NCBI RefSeq assembly: GCF_000378105.1
Contig: NZ_KB899258.1
Span: 27,461-91,460, forward strand
Direction of reading: 5' to 3'
Origin: Rubritalea marina DSM 17716
Lineage (GTDB): Bacteria > Verrucomicrobiota > Verrucomicrobiia > Verrucomicrobiales > Akkermansiaceae
Length of the DNA: 64,000 bases
Within the stretch, counting starts at the first letter, position 1; each line of letters opens with the position of its first letter. Below the pieces are notes generated by a model that saw only the letters and a program-made list of their open reading frames with translations, was not told the DNA's origin and made no database searches. The translations under genes and the position numbers were made by a program. Below, in pieces: positions 40,200 through 48,957 of this stretch.

Positions 40200-42215
40200 A
40201 TGATTGCATTTGTTGAAGGTTCGGGAGCTCATTCTAGGGGAGCATTGTCGGAGGAGGTGTTTGAGATCTTTTCCGAGTATGGCTTGCTTTCGAAGTCGCC
40301 GGATTTTGCCTACCGTCCGGAGCAGCAAGAAATGGCGCATGAGGTGGCCTCAGCGATGGAGGAGAGCCGCGTGCTCGCGGTGGAGGCGGGCACTGGGGTC
40401 GGGAAGTCTTTGGCGTACTTGATTCCTGCGGTGAAGTTTGCTCTGGAGCGCAATAAGAAGGCAATCATCTCGACCCACACGATTAACTTGCAGGAGCAGT
40501 TGGTGGGGAAGGATATCCCGATTGTGCGAAAGTTGCTTGGAGAAGATTTTCAGGCGGTGCTCTTGAAAGGGCGCCAAAATTACCTCTGCCCACTGCGTTT
40601 GAGGATTGCGATGGATTCGAAGGGAGATCTATTCACGAGTTCGGAGGTGGATGAGCTGAAGCGAATCTGGGATTGGTCTGAGGAGACTAAGGACGGGACG
40701 CTGAGCACGCTGGGCTTTCAGCCGGCTGCCAAGGTGTGGTCGCAAGTGTGCAGCGAAGCGCATATTTGTACTCCCCGTACCTGTGGAACTAGAGGAAATT
40801 GTTTCTACCAAAAGGCGCGCAAGGAGGTGGAGAAAGCCAATGTAGTGGTGGTCAATCACACCTTGTTTTTTTCATTGTTGGGTGCGAATCGCGAGGATCA
40901 AGACGAGGACGATATGGGGTACATTTTCCCCAACGACTTCGCGATCTTTGATGAAGCGCACACGCTTGAGGAAGTGGCGGCCAATCAACTGGGGCTGCGC
41001 TTGAGCCAATCGAGCTTGCGCTTTGATATTTCGAGGTTGTACAACCCGAGGAATAAGAAGGGGTTACTCAAGCAGCTCCGCAGTGGTCGCGGGATCGAAG
41101 CTGCTGAAGATCTGCTTGAGCGCGCCCAAGACTTTTTCGATGAACTGGGCGAGGTGATCGAGTTTGGCCAATTTGCCAAAGAAGCTCGAGTGCGTGAGCC
41201 GGACATCGTGGACAACTCGCTGGCGGAGCCACTGCGCAAGCTTTGGGACATCGTCCAAGATGAGGCTGAGAAGCTCGAGAAGGAATCGAATGCCCGCAAG
41301 GAACTCATGGATGGTGCGCGCCGATTGCGCGAAATGCATGCTACCTTGGCTGACTTTCTCGACCAAAAAGACGAAGAAAGTGTCTACTGGGTGGAGAAGT
41401 CTGGACGCGATGGCGACTACTTGAGCCTGCGCTCGGCGCCGGTGAATGTGGCGGATCGCTTGCGTCACCTGATGTTTGGTGATGGTCGGACCTGTATTCT
41501 GACCTCGGCGACTCTGAGTGCTGGCGAGGGCGACATGAGTTATTTTAGAAGGCGAGTGGGGGCCGAGCACGCCAAGCCGGTGCAAATTGGTTCTCCCTTT
41601 GACTATGCTAAGCAAATGGAGGTCTACGTGATGCAGGCGATGCCGGATCCAGGCACGCCAAAGTACGAGTCGGCACTGGTGCATTGGATTGGTCGCGTGC
41701 TCAAGTACACCGAGGGCAAGGCCTTTGTGCTCTTCACCAGCTACAAGGTGATGCGCAACGTGGCGGATGCCATGGAAGACTACTTTGATGAGACTGGTTG
41801 GCGCTTGCTAGTTCAGGGTGATGGCACCCCGCGCAACAAGATGGTGGACATCTTTCGCAACGACATCCACAGCGTGCTCTTCGGGACCGATAGCTTTTGG
41901 GCTGGTGTCGATGTACCAGGTGAGGCGCTGAGCAATGTGATCGTCACCCGCCTCCCCTTTGCCGTGCCAAACCACCCGCTGGTGGAGTCGAAGATCGAAG
42001 ATATTGAGGCGCGCGGCGGGAATCCATTCATGGAATACTCGGTGCCAGAGGCGGTCATCAAGCTGCGCCAAGGGGTCGGTCGCTTGATCCGTTCAGAAAA
42101 AGATTCGGGAGTGGTCACCATCCTCGACAACCGAGTGGTCACCAAGCGCTACGGTAAGATGTTCCTTAAAGCACTGCCCGATGCGCCAGTGAAAATTGTG
42201 AAGCAAGAGCAGTAA
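40200..42215 (+). CDS. DinG/YoaA-family ATP-dependent DNA helicase
   Basis: Superfamily 2, XPD-like 5'-3' helicase of 671 residues. Walker A 'EAGTGVGKS' (62-70), 'DEAH' (251-254), and a cysteine set for an Fe-S cluster: C130 in 'NYLCPLR' and C190, C195, C201 in 'HICTPRTCGTRGNCFY'. The C-terminal helicase domain has 'TILTSATLSAG'-type 'TCILTSATLS', 'FGTDSFWAGVDVPGEALS' and 'QGVGRLIRSEKDSG'. Family members act in DNA repair and replication-fork maintenance. The ATG at 40200 gives a natural N-terminus; no N-terminal exonuclease domain is present. Confidence 0.93.
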   Translation: MIAFVEGSGAHSRGALSEEVFEIFSEYGLLSKSPDFAYRPEQQEMAHEVASAMEESRVLAVEAGTGVGKSLAYLIPAVKFALERNKKAIISTHTINLQEQLVGKDIPIVRKLLGEDFQAVLLKGRQNYLCPLRLRIAMDSKGDLFTSSEVDELKRIWDWSEETKDGTLSTLGFQPAAKVWSQVCSEAHICTPRTCGTRGNCFYQKARKEVEKANVVVVNHTLFFSLLGANREDQDEDDMGYIFPNDFAIFDEAHTLEEVAANQLGLRLSQSSLRFDISRLYNPRNKKGLLKQLRSGRGIEAAEDLLERAQDFFDELGEVIEFGQFAKEARVREPDIVDNSLAEPLRKLWDIVQDEAEKLEKESNARKELMDGARRLREMHATLADFLDQKDEESVYWVEKSGRDGDYLSLRSAPVNVADRLRHLMFGDGRTCILTSATLSAGEGDMSYFRRRVGAEHAKPVQIGSPFDYAKQMEVYVMQAMPDPGTPKYESALVHWIGRVLKYTEGKAFVLFTSYKVMRNVADAMEDYFDETGWRLLVQGDGTPRNKMVDIFRNDIHSVLFGTDSFWAGVDVPGEALSNVIVTRLPFAVPNHPLVESKIEDIEARGGNPFMEYSVPEAVIKLRQGVGRLIRSEKDSGVVTILDNRVVTKRYGKMFLKALPDAPVKIVKQEQ

Positions 42216-42249
42216 CGAGGGGGATGAATGCGCTAGGCGCAGGGGCTAC

Positions 42250-42942
42250 TCAATGTTGTTTTCTAGCCACGAGGATACAATGGCGTGCGCGCTTGGCATT
42301 CTCGCGGGGTTTGGAAGCATGTTGTTCTACCAAGAAGCCCGCTTGGCCCAGCAATTTCTTAAATTTCGGTGCGGGCTCGGAGAGCCAATAGGCGACGCAG
42401 GCGCCGGGCTTGAGCACCGACTTCATCTTCTGCAAGAACGCGGGGGAGTACATTTGGTTGTTACCCTGTGTGATGAGGTCGTCTGGGGTGTTGTCGATGT
42501 CGATAAGGATTGCGTCGAAGCTCGACTTCCCTTTGCTGCTTAGGATGCTGTGAAAGTCACCTTGAGTGATCACAGTGCGTGGGTCTTCGAGGAGTGGGCC
42601 GTTGTACTCTACCAGGAAGCTGCGGTTCCACTCGATGATCGGCGTCATGAGTTCTGCCACTTCGACGGTGGCTTGCGGACCTACGAGTTCGAGGGTGCGC
42701 TTCAGGGTGAAACCGAGGCCTAGCCCACCAATCAGAACCTTCGGGTCCGGTGGGCTGAGTGGTTTGTCTTTATGAATGTGCGAGCAACCTAGATCTGAGA
42801 GGTGGCGCTCAGAGAAAGTCTGAGAGGTGCTCATGAGCTCGTAGCCATTGTACTTCAGGTAGAAGTCGCCATCGTGGGAGTGCAGGGAAAAGTGGGTGCC
42901 ATCTGGCATCGTTGACTCGGCGAGGTCCTCATACGGTTTCAT
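42250..42942 (-). CDS. Spermidine synthase-like methyltransferase-fold protein
   Basis: 230 residues from ATG 42942. The Rossmann motif 'PKVLIGGLGLGFTLKRTLEL' (about residues 70-89) and 'TVEVAELMTPIIEWNRSFL' follow the spermidine synthase layout, with 'SSFDAILIDIDNTPDDL' as motif IV. The catalytic Asp/Tyr set and polyamine pocket cannot be confirmed by eye, so the substrate is unknown. Related proteins occur as 'spermidine synthase-like' orphans. A longer frame reaches 42990 but this ATG is the better start. It converges with the DinG-family gene. Confidence 0.75.
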   Translation of the reverse strand: MKPYEDLAESTMPDGTHFSLHSHDGDFYLKYNGYELMSTSQTFSERHLSDLGCSHIHKDKPLSPPDPKVLIGGLGLGFTLKRTLELVGPQATVEVAELMTPIIEWNRSFLVEYNGPLLEDPRTVITQGDFHSILSSKGKSSFDAILIDIDNTPDDLITQGNNQMYSPAFLQKMKSVLKPGACVAYWLSEPAPKFKKLLGQAGFLVEQHASKPRENAKRARHCILVARKQH

Positions 42943-43004
42943 GCCGCGAGCCTTGCGCAGATTCAGCTGCGCAACAAGCCTGGAATACAATTGACTCAGC
43001 CTGC

Positions 43005-43787
43005 TCAGGCATGTCGTTTACGTCGTGAGAGCACGAGACATGTAGCGAGGCAGAGCATGCTCGCGCTTGAGGGTTCAGGCACGGCTGTTACGTCGTATGT
43101 TGTGGTCACTGAAAAATCGACATTGCGAACGCGGAACGCATCACTTGAGCTGGAATCGTAGCCCACGGAAAATGATTGCGTGGCGGGGGATAGGCTCACT
43201 GAGTCACTTGTCAGGTTGGCATTGCCAGTCACTCCTGCGACCATGTCAGTGGGGTCAGTATCAAGAATGTGGCGGGCGTTGTTGTTGTAGTTGGCTAGAA
43301 TCAGATTACTGAAGCCATCGAAGACGAGCGTGGTACTGCCTCCGGTGCTCAAAGTCACGTTGATCGGTGAGTCGAGCGAGAAGGTGAGGAATTCTCCAGT
43401 CTCGTTGATCTTGTTGCCCACATTACCGGGAGCGTAGGCGCCTGGGGTGTTGAGGCCCATGGTGCCGTTGGTGAAGGTGTTGGCATCCTTGGGGATCACA
43501 GAGTCTTGGGTGGACACGAGGATGTTGACCGAGAAATGATCGGCCACGGCGTCGCCGTCGAAGTCGAGGTTGGTCACTGTGTAGGTGACCACCATTTCAT
43601 CTGTAAATTCGCCAGTGACGGCGACAGTGCCGCCAGAATCAACAATGGCGTTTTCACCGCCACCGATGTCGATTCGTGAGTTGATGGCGGATGCTCGATT
43701 GAAATGGATGGTGCTCGCGGCGGAGACAATACTACTACTTGCTATTGCATATGCGATAGCACAATTCAGGGGGTGTTTGGGGTGCAT
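43005..43787 (-). CDS. PEP-CTERM sorting protein
   Basis: 260 residues. Signal peptide 'HPLNCAIAYAIASSSIVSA' precedes a Ser/Thr/Asn/Asp-rich beta region with no recognised domain. The C-terminus is the short PEP-CTERM type: 'VPEPSSASMLCLATCLVLS' then 'RRKR'. Such proteins are processed by an exosortase system and reach the cell surface. No exosortase gene is in the window. Confidence 0.85.
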   Translation of the reverse strand: MHPKHPLNCAIAYAIASSSIVSAASTIHFNRASAINSRIDIGGGENAIVDSGGTVAVTGEFTDEMVVTYTVTNLDFDGDAVADHFSVNILVSTQDSVIPKDANTFTNGTMGLNTPGAYAPGNVGNKINETGEFLTFSLDSPINVTLSTGGSTTLVFDGFSNLILANYNNNARHILDTDPTDMVAGVTGNANLTSDSVSLSPATQSFSVGYDSSSSDAFRVRNVDFSVTTTYDVTAVPEPSSASMLCLATCLVLSRRKRHA

Positions 43788-43924
43788 TACCTAAACGTAT
43801 AACATAGAGCTGGTTATGGATCAAAGGTGAATCTCTATAACAGCTAACAGACTCAAAGGTTTAGATCGAGGATATGGCTCTGGACAGAGCGGATAGGATC
43901 CTGCCATGATCCTCGCCTGGAACC

Positions 43925-44521
43925 ATGGCAACGCACGCTCTCTACGAGGTCTACGACCCACAAAAAAATGATTTATTGTCGCATTTGCTGATGCATCAGC
44001 CTGAGTTGATGCCGCTATTGGTGATACTCAGGAGCCGTGAAGCGGTGCATGCTTTAGCGGCGGAACTTGCGGCAGCCGGGCTCAAGGTAGATTCGGTGCA
44101 TGGGAAGAAGAAGCCTGAGCTGGTTGAGCGCGCCTTGCTTGATTTTAAGGCTGGTGGCCTTGAGCTGCTGGTAGCTACTGATGCCTTGATTCGCAATTTG
44201 GATCTGAGTGGGGTACGCCATATGCTGCACATCGATTTCCCCGAGCTTTGGCAAGATTATCAGGACCGTTGGCAACTGGTGCAAGCGGAGGATGGTGTGT
44301 TGCTTAGTTTTAGTACGCCTGATGGAAGTGGCGCATTGAAGGCGGTGGAGGAAGTGCTCGGTGGCGAAATTCCTCGTACGAAAGCCGAGGGGTTTCTCTA
44401 TGAGGGCAAGCCGCCACGCCAGAACCCAGCGCGTAATAAAACGCCCAAACGTGGCGAACGTTCTAAACCGCTGCAGCACAAAAAAAAGAAGTGGAAACCA
44501 AAGAAGTACGGTCGCCACTGA
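43925..44521 (+). CDS. Lone helicase C-terminal domain with basic tail
   Basis: 198 residues. 'MPLLVILRSREAVHALAAEL', 'GLKVDSVHGKKKPELVERAL' and 'GLELLVATDALIRNLDLSGV' are the strands of the second RecA-like domain of DEAD-box helicases. The final motif that is usually 'HRxGRxGR' is replaced by 'QDYQDRWQL'. There is no N-terminal RecA1 domain, Walker A or DEAD motif, so it cannot be a helicase by itself. The last 40 residues are Lys/Arg-rich and suggest RNA or DNA binding. It may be a remnant or a helicase partner. Confidence 0.72.
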   Translation: MATHALYEVYDPQKNDLLSHLLMHQPELMPLLVILRSREAVHALAAELAAAGLKVDSVHGKKKPELVERALLDFKAGGLELLVATDALIRNLDLSGVRHMLHIDFPELWQDYQDRWQLVQAEDGVLLSFSTPDGSGALKAVEEVLGGEIPRTKAEGFLYEGKPPRQNPARNKTPKRGERSKPLQHKKKKWKPKKYGRH

Positions 44522-44527
44522 GCCGGA

Positions 44528-45547
44528 TTAGAAACATTCAGGAAGGACCTGATCGAGAGCTTTGCGGAATGGGCTGGGTATTGGGGTGTCAGCCAGTGTG
44601 TTGATCGCGTGCCAGACTTCGCCATCAGATTGATCTAGCGCCTCGGTATAGTGATAGATCTGTAAATGGACCTTGTGGTGGGTGATCGCGTAGTTGGCGC
44701 GATACAGTAGGTCGAAGGGCTCAAGCTGTTCGAGTGGGCGCTGTGGGAGGCTCCACATGCCGGAACGTCGGTCACCTTGGCTCGCTTGGCTGAGTAAGAG
44801 TTCTTTCTCACCAGCAGAAGTGGTGCGGATGGCGAGGAGGCAATGTTCGTCGAGGTGCACGGTTTTTTTACGCGCTTGCTTCACCGGGAGGGACTCAGGC
44901 TCGGTGGCAGTGCAGAAGGCGCGGATCGGGCACAAAAGGCAATCTGGCGCTTTGTTGGTGCAGACCCGCTGCCCCAGTTCCATCAATGCGGAATTGAATA
45001 AGCGGGGGTGTTGGTGGTCGAGGACTTGTTCCGCCCAGCTCCAGAGCTGCTTCTGCCCCGGTCCGTTGTCGACTCTGTCGCGGAAGTTGAAGACGCGACT
45101 GAGGACTCGGGCAACGTTGGCGTCGACGATCGGCTGAGCTTGGTTGTATGCGAAGGAGGCAATCGCCCCAGCGGTGTATCGTCCGATGCCGGGAAGCTTG
45201 AGTATCGTCTGATGATCGGTAGGGAAATGCCCTCCATGCTCTTCACTGATGGCACGGGCTGCTTTCTGCAAATTGCGCACGCGGCGGTAGTAGCCGAGTC
45301 CTTCCCAGGCGCTCAGGATTTCCTGTTCTGGGGCGTAGGCGATGCTTTTTGGTGTGGGGTAGCGCTTGAGGAAGTTGACGTAGAAGCCTCGGTTCAAGAC
45401 GGTGGCAACCTGAGTTTGCTGCAGCATGACCTCAGAGACGAGGATGTGCCATGGGTCAGTGGTCTGGCGCCAAGGGTAGTCTTTGCCACTGGCTTCAAAC
45501 CAGGTGACTAGGGCGCTTTGGAAGGCTGCGATGTCTTTGAGCTGCAT
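44528..45547 (-). CDS. mutY: A/G-specific adenine glycosylase
   Basis: Removes adenine mispaired with 8-oxoguanine. It has 339 residues. The active-site Glu is E39 in 'SEVMLQQTQVATV', the HhH-GPD motif is 'LPGIGRYTAGAIASFAYN' with Asp142 in 'IVDANVARVLSRVF', and the Fe-S cluster uses C196, C203, C206 and C212 ('VCTNKAPDCLLCPIRAFC'). The C-terminal domain has NUDIX-like features. Its ATG overlaps the stop of the mutarotase gene (TAATG), so they are translationally coupled. Confidence 0.94.
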   Translation of the reverse strand: MQLKDIAAFQSALVTWFEASGKDYPWRQTTDPWHILVSEVMLQQTQVATVLNRGFYVNFLKRYPTPKSIAYAPEQEILSAWEGLGYYRRVRNLQKAARAISEEHGGHFPTDHQTILKLPGIGRYTAGAIASFAYNQAQPIVDANVARVLSRVFNFRDRVDNGPGQKQLWSWAEQVLDHQHPRLFNSALMELGQRVCTNKAPDCLLCPIRAFCTATEPESLPVKQARKKTVHLDEHCLLAIRTTSAGEKELLLSQASQGDRRSGMWSLPQRPLEQLEPFDLLYRANYAITHHKVHLQIYHYTEALDQSDGEVWHAINTLADTPIPSPFRKALDQVLPECF

Positions 45548-46431
45548 TAGCTGTGCGGCGTGGAGGTGATGCTGGTGCTGAGTGTGTGGGATTCTCCTGG
45601 GGCGAGCATGCGCGTGTCGTGGCGAGCATTCGCGGCTTCGATGCAGACAAAGTCGTGGAATTCCGCGTCAGCGAGGTCGCCGAGTGCCGCAGCTTTTTCT
45701 GTCCAGGGGTTCCAGACCACGGTGGTGCCGCTGCCACCATTGCGGATTGTGATGTCTCGCTTGAGTGCTGCGTCTTGGAGCGTGATTGGTGAGTCTCCAT
45801 GGTCGTAGATGCGGTCCACTTCGCTCTGGATGTGGATTTCCCCATGTTGTTGATGCATGGTTTCGTTGGTGGTATCGATGAAATGTTCGTCGTCGAAGCC
45901 GAGGAGGCGCACCGCGTCAACATCGCTGACCTTGAAATAGGAATGCAAGGCTCCGCCTACTGGGACATCTTGGTCGCTCACGTTGGTGGCAGTGAGTGCC
46001 AAATCTAGGGAACGACCCACGCGGATGCTAAGCTGTGCGGTGAGGCCGAACTCGGCCGATGCTTCGGCTGGAAGCTCAAAGACAAGCTCGGTATATTCTG
46101 GATTTGTGGAGGTTTGGCTGAGTATCCAGAATCGTGAGCGCGCGACACCGTGTGAAGGCAACTCAGGATTGCTCGGGTGTGCATTGAACCATGGCCAACA
46201 GACGGGGATGCCGCCGCGGATGGCTTTGCCTTCTTTGTATACCGCTTCCTTGCTGGTGAAGATTACGGGTGCTTGGCCAGCTGGCTCGAACGCGGTGACA
46301 TGCGCGCCGTGTAGGGCAACCGTGGCGCTGGCGTGCGCATGGGTGACTTGAATGACTGGGTAGCCGTCCGCGAGCGAGGCGAAGTGCAGCTCGCCAGGAA
46401 TCAGAAGTGCATCATTGAGTTGAGGTGCCAT
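45547..46431 (-). CDS. D-hexose-6-phosphate mutarotase (YeaD-like)
   Basis: 294 residues of aldose-1-epimerase-like beta-sandwich. 'VALHGAHVTAFEPAG' and 'IRGGIPVCWPWF' are hallmarks of glucose-6-phosphate-type mutarotases, with 'PVGGALHSYFKVSDVDAV' carrying the catalytic His and 'DFVCIEAANA' the Glu. It catalyses anomer interconversion of hexose 6-phosphates. It is translationally coupled to mutY, an unexpected pairing with no obvious shared pathway. Confidence 0.85.
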   Translation of the reverse strand: MAPQLNDALLIPGELHFASLADGYPVIQVTHAHASATVALHGAHVTAFEPAGQAPVIFTSKEAVYKEGKAIRGGIPVCWPWFNAHPSNPELPSHGVARSRFWILSQTSTNPEYTELVFELPAEASAEFGLTAQLSIRVGRSLDLALTATNVSDQDVPVGGALHSYFKVSDVDAVRLLGFDDEHFIDTTNETMHQQHGEIHIQSEVDRIYDHGDSPITLQDAALKRDITIRNGGSGTTVVWNPWTEKAAALGDLADAEFHDFVCIEAANARHDTRMLAPGESHTLSTSITSTPHS

Positions 46432-46750
46432 GCTTGAATTAGGCGTGACTGAGCTCCTAGCGTCAATCGTGAAGTGTCACCGATTCAACACCATGGTGGG
46501 TAGCGCATCGGTGCTGCGTGATGGCGGTCTGGTGCTGAGGTTCTGCGGCGGAGGGGGCGTGCGGTTGGGAGCTCAGCAGTACGATCGTTTGGCACTCGAG
46601 GGAGCCGGCTAATGGCAGGTTTGAGTGGGTTTGTCGTGGATGAGCTGAGTGCGCCGGCGATGCGATGATTTGCTTTGAGAGGCGTATTTTTCTGATCTTG
46701 GGCGAGGGCGTGCAGCTTTGTTGAATTTCTTGAGAATCTAGCTTTGCAGT
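46432..46750. other. Intergenic region upstream of the ExbB operon
   Basis: About 320 bases between the mutarotase start and exbB. A 60-codon frame (46430-46612) has no recognisable product. The region must hold the promoters of both divergent units, but no consensus boxes or repeats stand out. Confidence 0.5.
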
Positions 46751-47470
46751 ATGCTAGGGATTGAGTATCTTGTGCGGAAGATGTGGGAGTTAATCAAACA
46801 AGGTGGGCCATTGATTTGGGTGCTATTGGCACTGACATTTGCCGCCTGCGTGGTGGTGATTGAGCGCGGTCTATTTTTCCAGCGCAACCGAGTCCACGTT
46901 GGTAATTTAATTTTAGGTTTGGCCAATCATGTGCGAAAGAAAGCCTACAGCGAGGCTCTATACGAGGCTGCGCGCGCTCCGGGGCCAGTCGCTCGCGTGG
47001 CGCATGCGACCTTGATGCGCCACCATCTGCCACGGACTGACCTGCGCGACATCGCGCGCGAGGCTGGCCAGCTCGAAGTGCCGCGCATTGAAAAGAACCT
47101 TCGCGTGCTATACACGGTGGCTTTAGTCGCCCCGCTTGTGGGTATGTTGGGTACCATGCTTGGCTTGATCCAAACCTTTGAAGGGATTCAGCAGAATGTG
47201 GGCTTCACCTCGACAAAGTTGATCAATGATGGGGTGCACGAATCTTTGGTAACTACTGCTGTTGGTTTGATGGTGGCAGTGCCTGCCTATTTGTTTTACA
47301 TGTATTATGTGAGCCGGGTGAAGCGCATGGTGCACCGCATCGAACGTGCCGGTATTGAGATGGTGAATGTGATCTGTGATGCGCGTGAGACCGCCGGACC
47401 GATTGTCCACATCAAGGACACGACCGCAGTTGCTCCAAATAAGGATTCCAAGGCGAGCTCTAATTCATGA
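46751..47470 (+). CDS. exbB: ExbB/TolQ-family proton channel protein
   Basis: 239 residues, inner membrane. TM1 'GGPLIWVLLALTFAACVVVI' (about 18-37), then a cytoplasmic loop, and 'LYTVALVAPLVGMLGTMLGL' plus 'VTTAVGLMVAVPAYLFYMYY' form the TolQ/ExbB core helices. With ExbD it uses the proton gradient to energise outer-membrane transport through TonB. The last four bases overlap the ExbD-like start (ATGA). Confidence 0.92.
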   Translation: MLGIEYLVRKMWELIKQGGPLIWVLLALTFAACVVVIERGLFFQRNRVHVGNLILGLANHVRKKAYSEALYEAARAPGPVARVAHATLMRHHLPRTDLRDIAREAGQLEVPRIEKNLRVLYTVALVAPLVGMLGTMLGLIQTFEGIQQNVGFTSTKLINDGVHESLVTTAVGLMVAVPAYLFYMYYVSRVKRMVHRIERAGIEMVNVICDARETAGPIVHIKDTTAVAPNKDSKASSNS

Positions 47471-47880
47471 AGCTTGAGATGACATTGCCGGAGCGTCCGA
47501 GCTTTTTGCACGCTCTGCCGATATTAGACCTGCTGGCCCTGGTGATGTTATTTCCCGTGCTAACTGCGGCATTGGCGCCGCAAGCGGGGGTGGAGGTGGA
47601 ACTACCGGAGACTGAGTTTAGACTGCAGCGCGTGGCGAACCCGATTGTGCTTAGCGTGTCTGGTGGATCAGAGCCTGAGTATTGGGTCGGCAAGCAACGC
47701 GTCGAGCGCGAGGCATTGATGTCGGTGGTGGCGGAGCGTGCTGGCGATTGGAATGAAGGCGGCCGTCCGGCAGTGCTATTGAAGGTGGATAAGTCAGCGC
47801 AGAGTCTCGGTATGGAGCTGAGCTTCGAATTGCTGCGTGAAGGCTACAGATGCTTGTGGGGGGCCAAGCTCGCCCAATAA
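47467..47880 (+). CDS. exbD: ExbD/TolR-like protein
   Basis: 137 residues with one N-terminal membrane helix, 'ALPILDLLALVMLFPVL' (about residues 16-32), in which the conserved Asp21 essential for ExbD is retained. The periplasmic part is short and divergent ('GVEVELPETEFRLQRVANPI'). The start overlaps exbB by four bases, which supports the assignment more than the sequence does. Confidence 0.78.
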   Translation: MKLEMTLPERPSFLHALPILDLLALVMLFPVLTAALAPQAGVEVELPETEFRLQRVANPIVLSVSGGSEPEYWVGKQRVEREALMSVVAERAGDWNEGGRPAVLLKVDKSAQSLGMELSFELLREGYRCLWGAKLAQ

Positions 47881-47896
47881 CTATTAGTGAACCATC

Positions 47897-48682
47897 ATGG
47901 TGTTTTCCCGACAGAAGCGGATCAAGCGCGACCTCGAGGCAGGTCTGGTGTTCCGTTGGCGTGGCGGGAATAGCGGGAATTCTGGTGGTTTGATCATCTC
48001 GATGTTGATTTCGATCGCGATGATGGGGGCTTTGTTCTGGGGACTGGATGTGGACTTCCAGCAGGTGCCCGCAAAGAAGAGAAGTTTTGCCAAAATATTG
48101 ATGGTTGATGAAATGTCGTCTGGCTTGGTGCTTTGGGTCGACCAACAGAGCCCATTTCCTGCACGGTGGGATCCTGCGGAGCAAGAGGAAATCGATGGGC
48201 GGGTCGCAGGGCATTTGGAGACGACCTTGCGTTCCTTTCGTGCGCCTCAAGAAAATTGGCTAGAGATGCCTGAGCGTGCTCAGGAAATGACCGAGATGCG
48301 ACTCGTCGAGTCCGCTCAGACGGATCTTGGGCCATTGCCCGAGCCAACGCGCCCGTCTACTGAGAATCAAATCATCGAGCTATCCGTCGATCTCGCATCG
48401 ACTGGTGGTTTAGCGAAGCGATTGCCTGAGAGCTTGAGTCAAGTGCTGACGACTATCCCTGTGGCTCAATATGGGGCTGAGATCCACTACGCGATGGTGG
48501 TAGCCGGTGACGGCACGGTGCAACAATGTCTACCGATCGAGTGGTCGTCTGAGCCATTCGTGCATGCCGTGGGGGCGTGGCTCATGCGCCAGCAATTTCA
48601 GCCCAGTAAGTCTGATGAGCCGGTGCTTGGTGACGTCTCGGTGAAAATCAATGTGATCTACCATGTGGCAAATAAGCTTTAA
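47897..48682 (+). CDS. TonB-like energy-transduction partner, candidate
   Basis: 261 residues with one membrane helix near residues 32-50 ('LIISMLISIAMMGALFWGLD'), a basic cytoplasmic N-terminus and a long Pro/Glu/Ala-containing periplasmic portion ending in 'GDGTVQQCLPIEWSS'. Size, topology and position after exbB-exbD fit TonB, but I see no canonical TonB C-terminal motif or Pro-rich spacer, so the role is inference from context. The stop overlaps the next small gene by 20 bases. Confidence 0.55.
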   Translation: MVFSRQKRIKRDLEAGLVFRWRGGNSGNSGGLIISMLISIAMMGALFWGLDVDFQQVPAKKRSFAKILMVDEMSSGLVLWVDQQSPFPARWDPAEQEEIDGRVAGHLETTLRSFRAPQENWLEMPERAQEMTEMRLVESAQTDLGPLPEPTRPSTENQIIELSVDLASTGGLAKRLPESLSQVLTTIPVAQYGAEIHYAMVVAGDGTVQQCLPIEWSSEPFVHAVGAWLMRQQFQPSKSDEPVLGDVSVKINVIYHVANKL

Positions 48683-48905
48683 CGACCTCGTCATCTCGGT
48701 GCTCAGCATCACCTTGCTTCTTTTGGGGGTCTTCCACTGTGGAAGAGTCATCAGCAGCCGTGCGGCCAAGCGCCGCGCCAAGCGCGTGGTCATGCAGTGT
48801 GATGTCTGTGGCAATTTATACCAAAACCCTGAAGGGCTCAAAATTTTACCCTGTCCAGCTTGTGGCCGAGACAACCGACGTGGCAGAGATAAGTCTCTAG
48901 GATGA
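48663..48905 (+). CDS. Small membrane zinc-ribbon protein
   Basis: 80 residues: one membrane helix 'DLVISVLSITLLLLGVFHC' (about residues 8-26), a basic linker 'RAAKRRAKR', then two Cys pairs 'CDVCGNLY' and 'CPACGRD', a zinc ribbon. Basic after the helix, so probably N-out, C-in. It overlaps the end of the TonB-like gene by 20 bases in another frame and precedes fabF by 52 bases. Reality is supported by a conserved-looking architecture, but no family is recognised. Confidence 0.6.
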   Translation: MWQISFNDLVISVLSITLLLLGVFHCGRVISSRAAKRRAKRVVMQCDVCGNLYQNPEGLKILPCPACGRDNRRGRDKSLG

Positions 48906-48957
48906 GACTTGCACTTCAGCATATTGCATAGATAATACCCCACAAATCAAAAGATTT

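Noticed and set aside
46430..46612. 60-codon plus frame near the mutarotase start
   Set aside because: Overlaps the divergent gene start and has no domain or signal.
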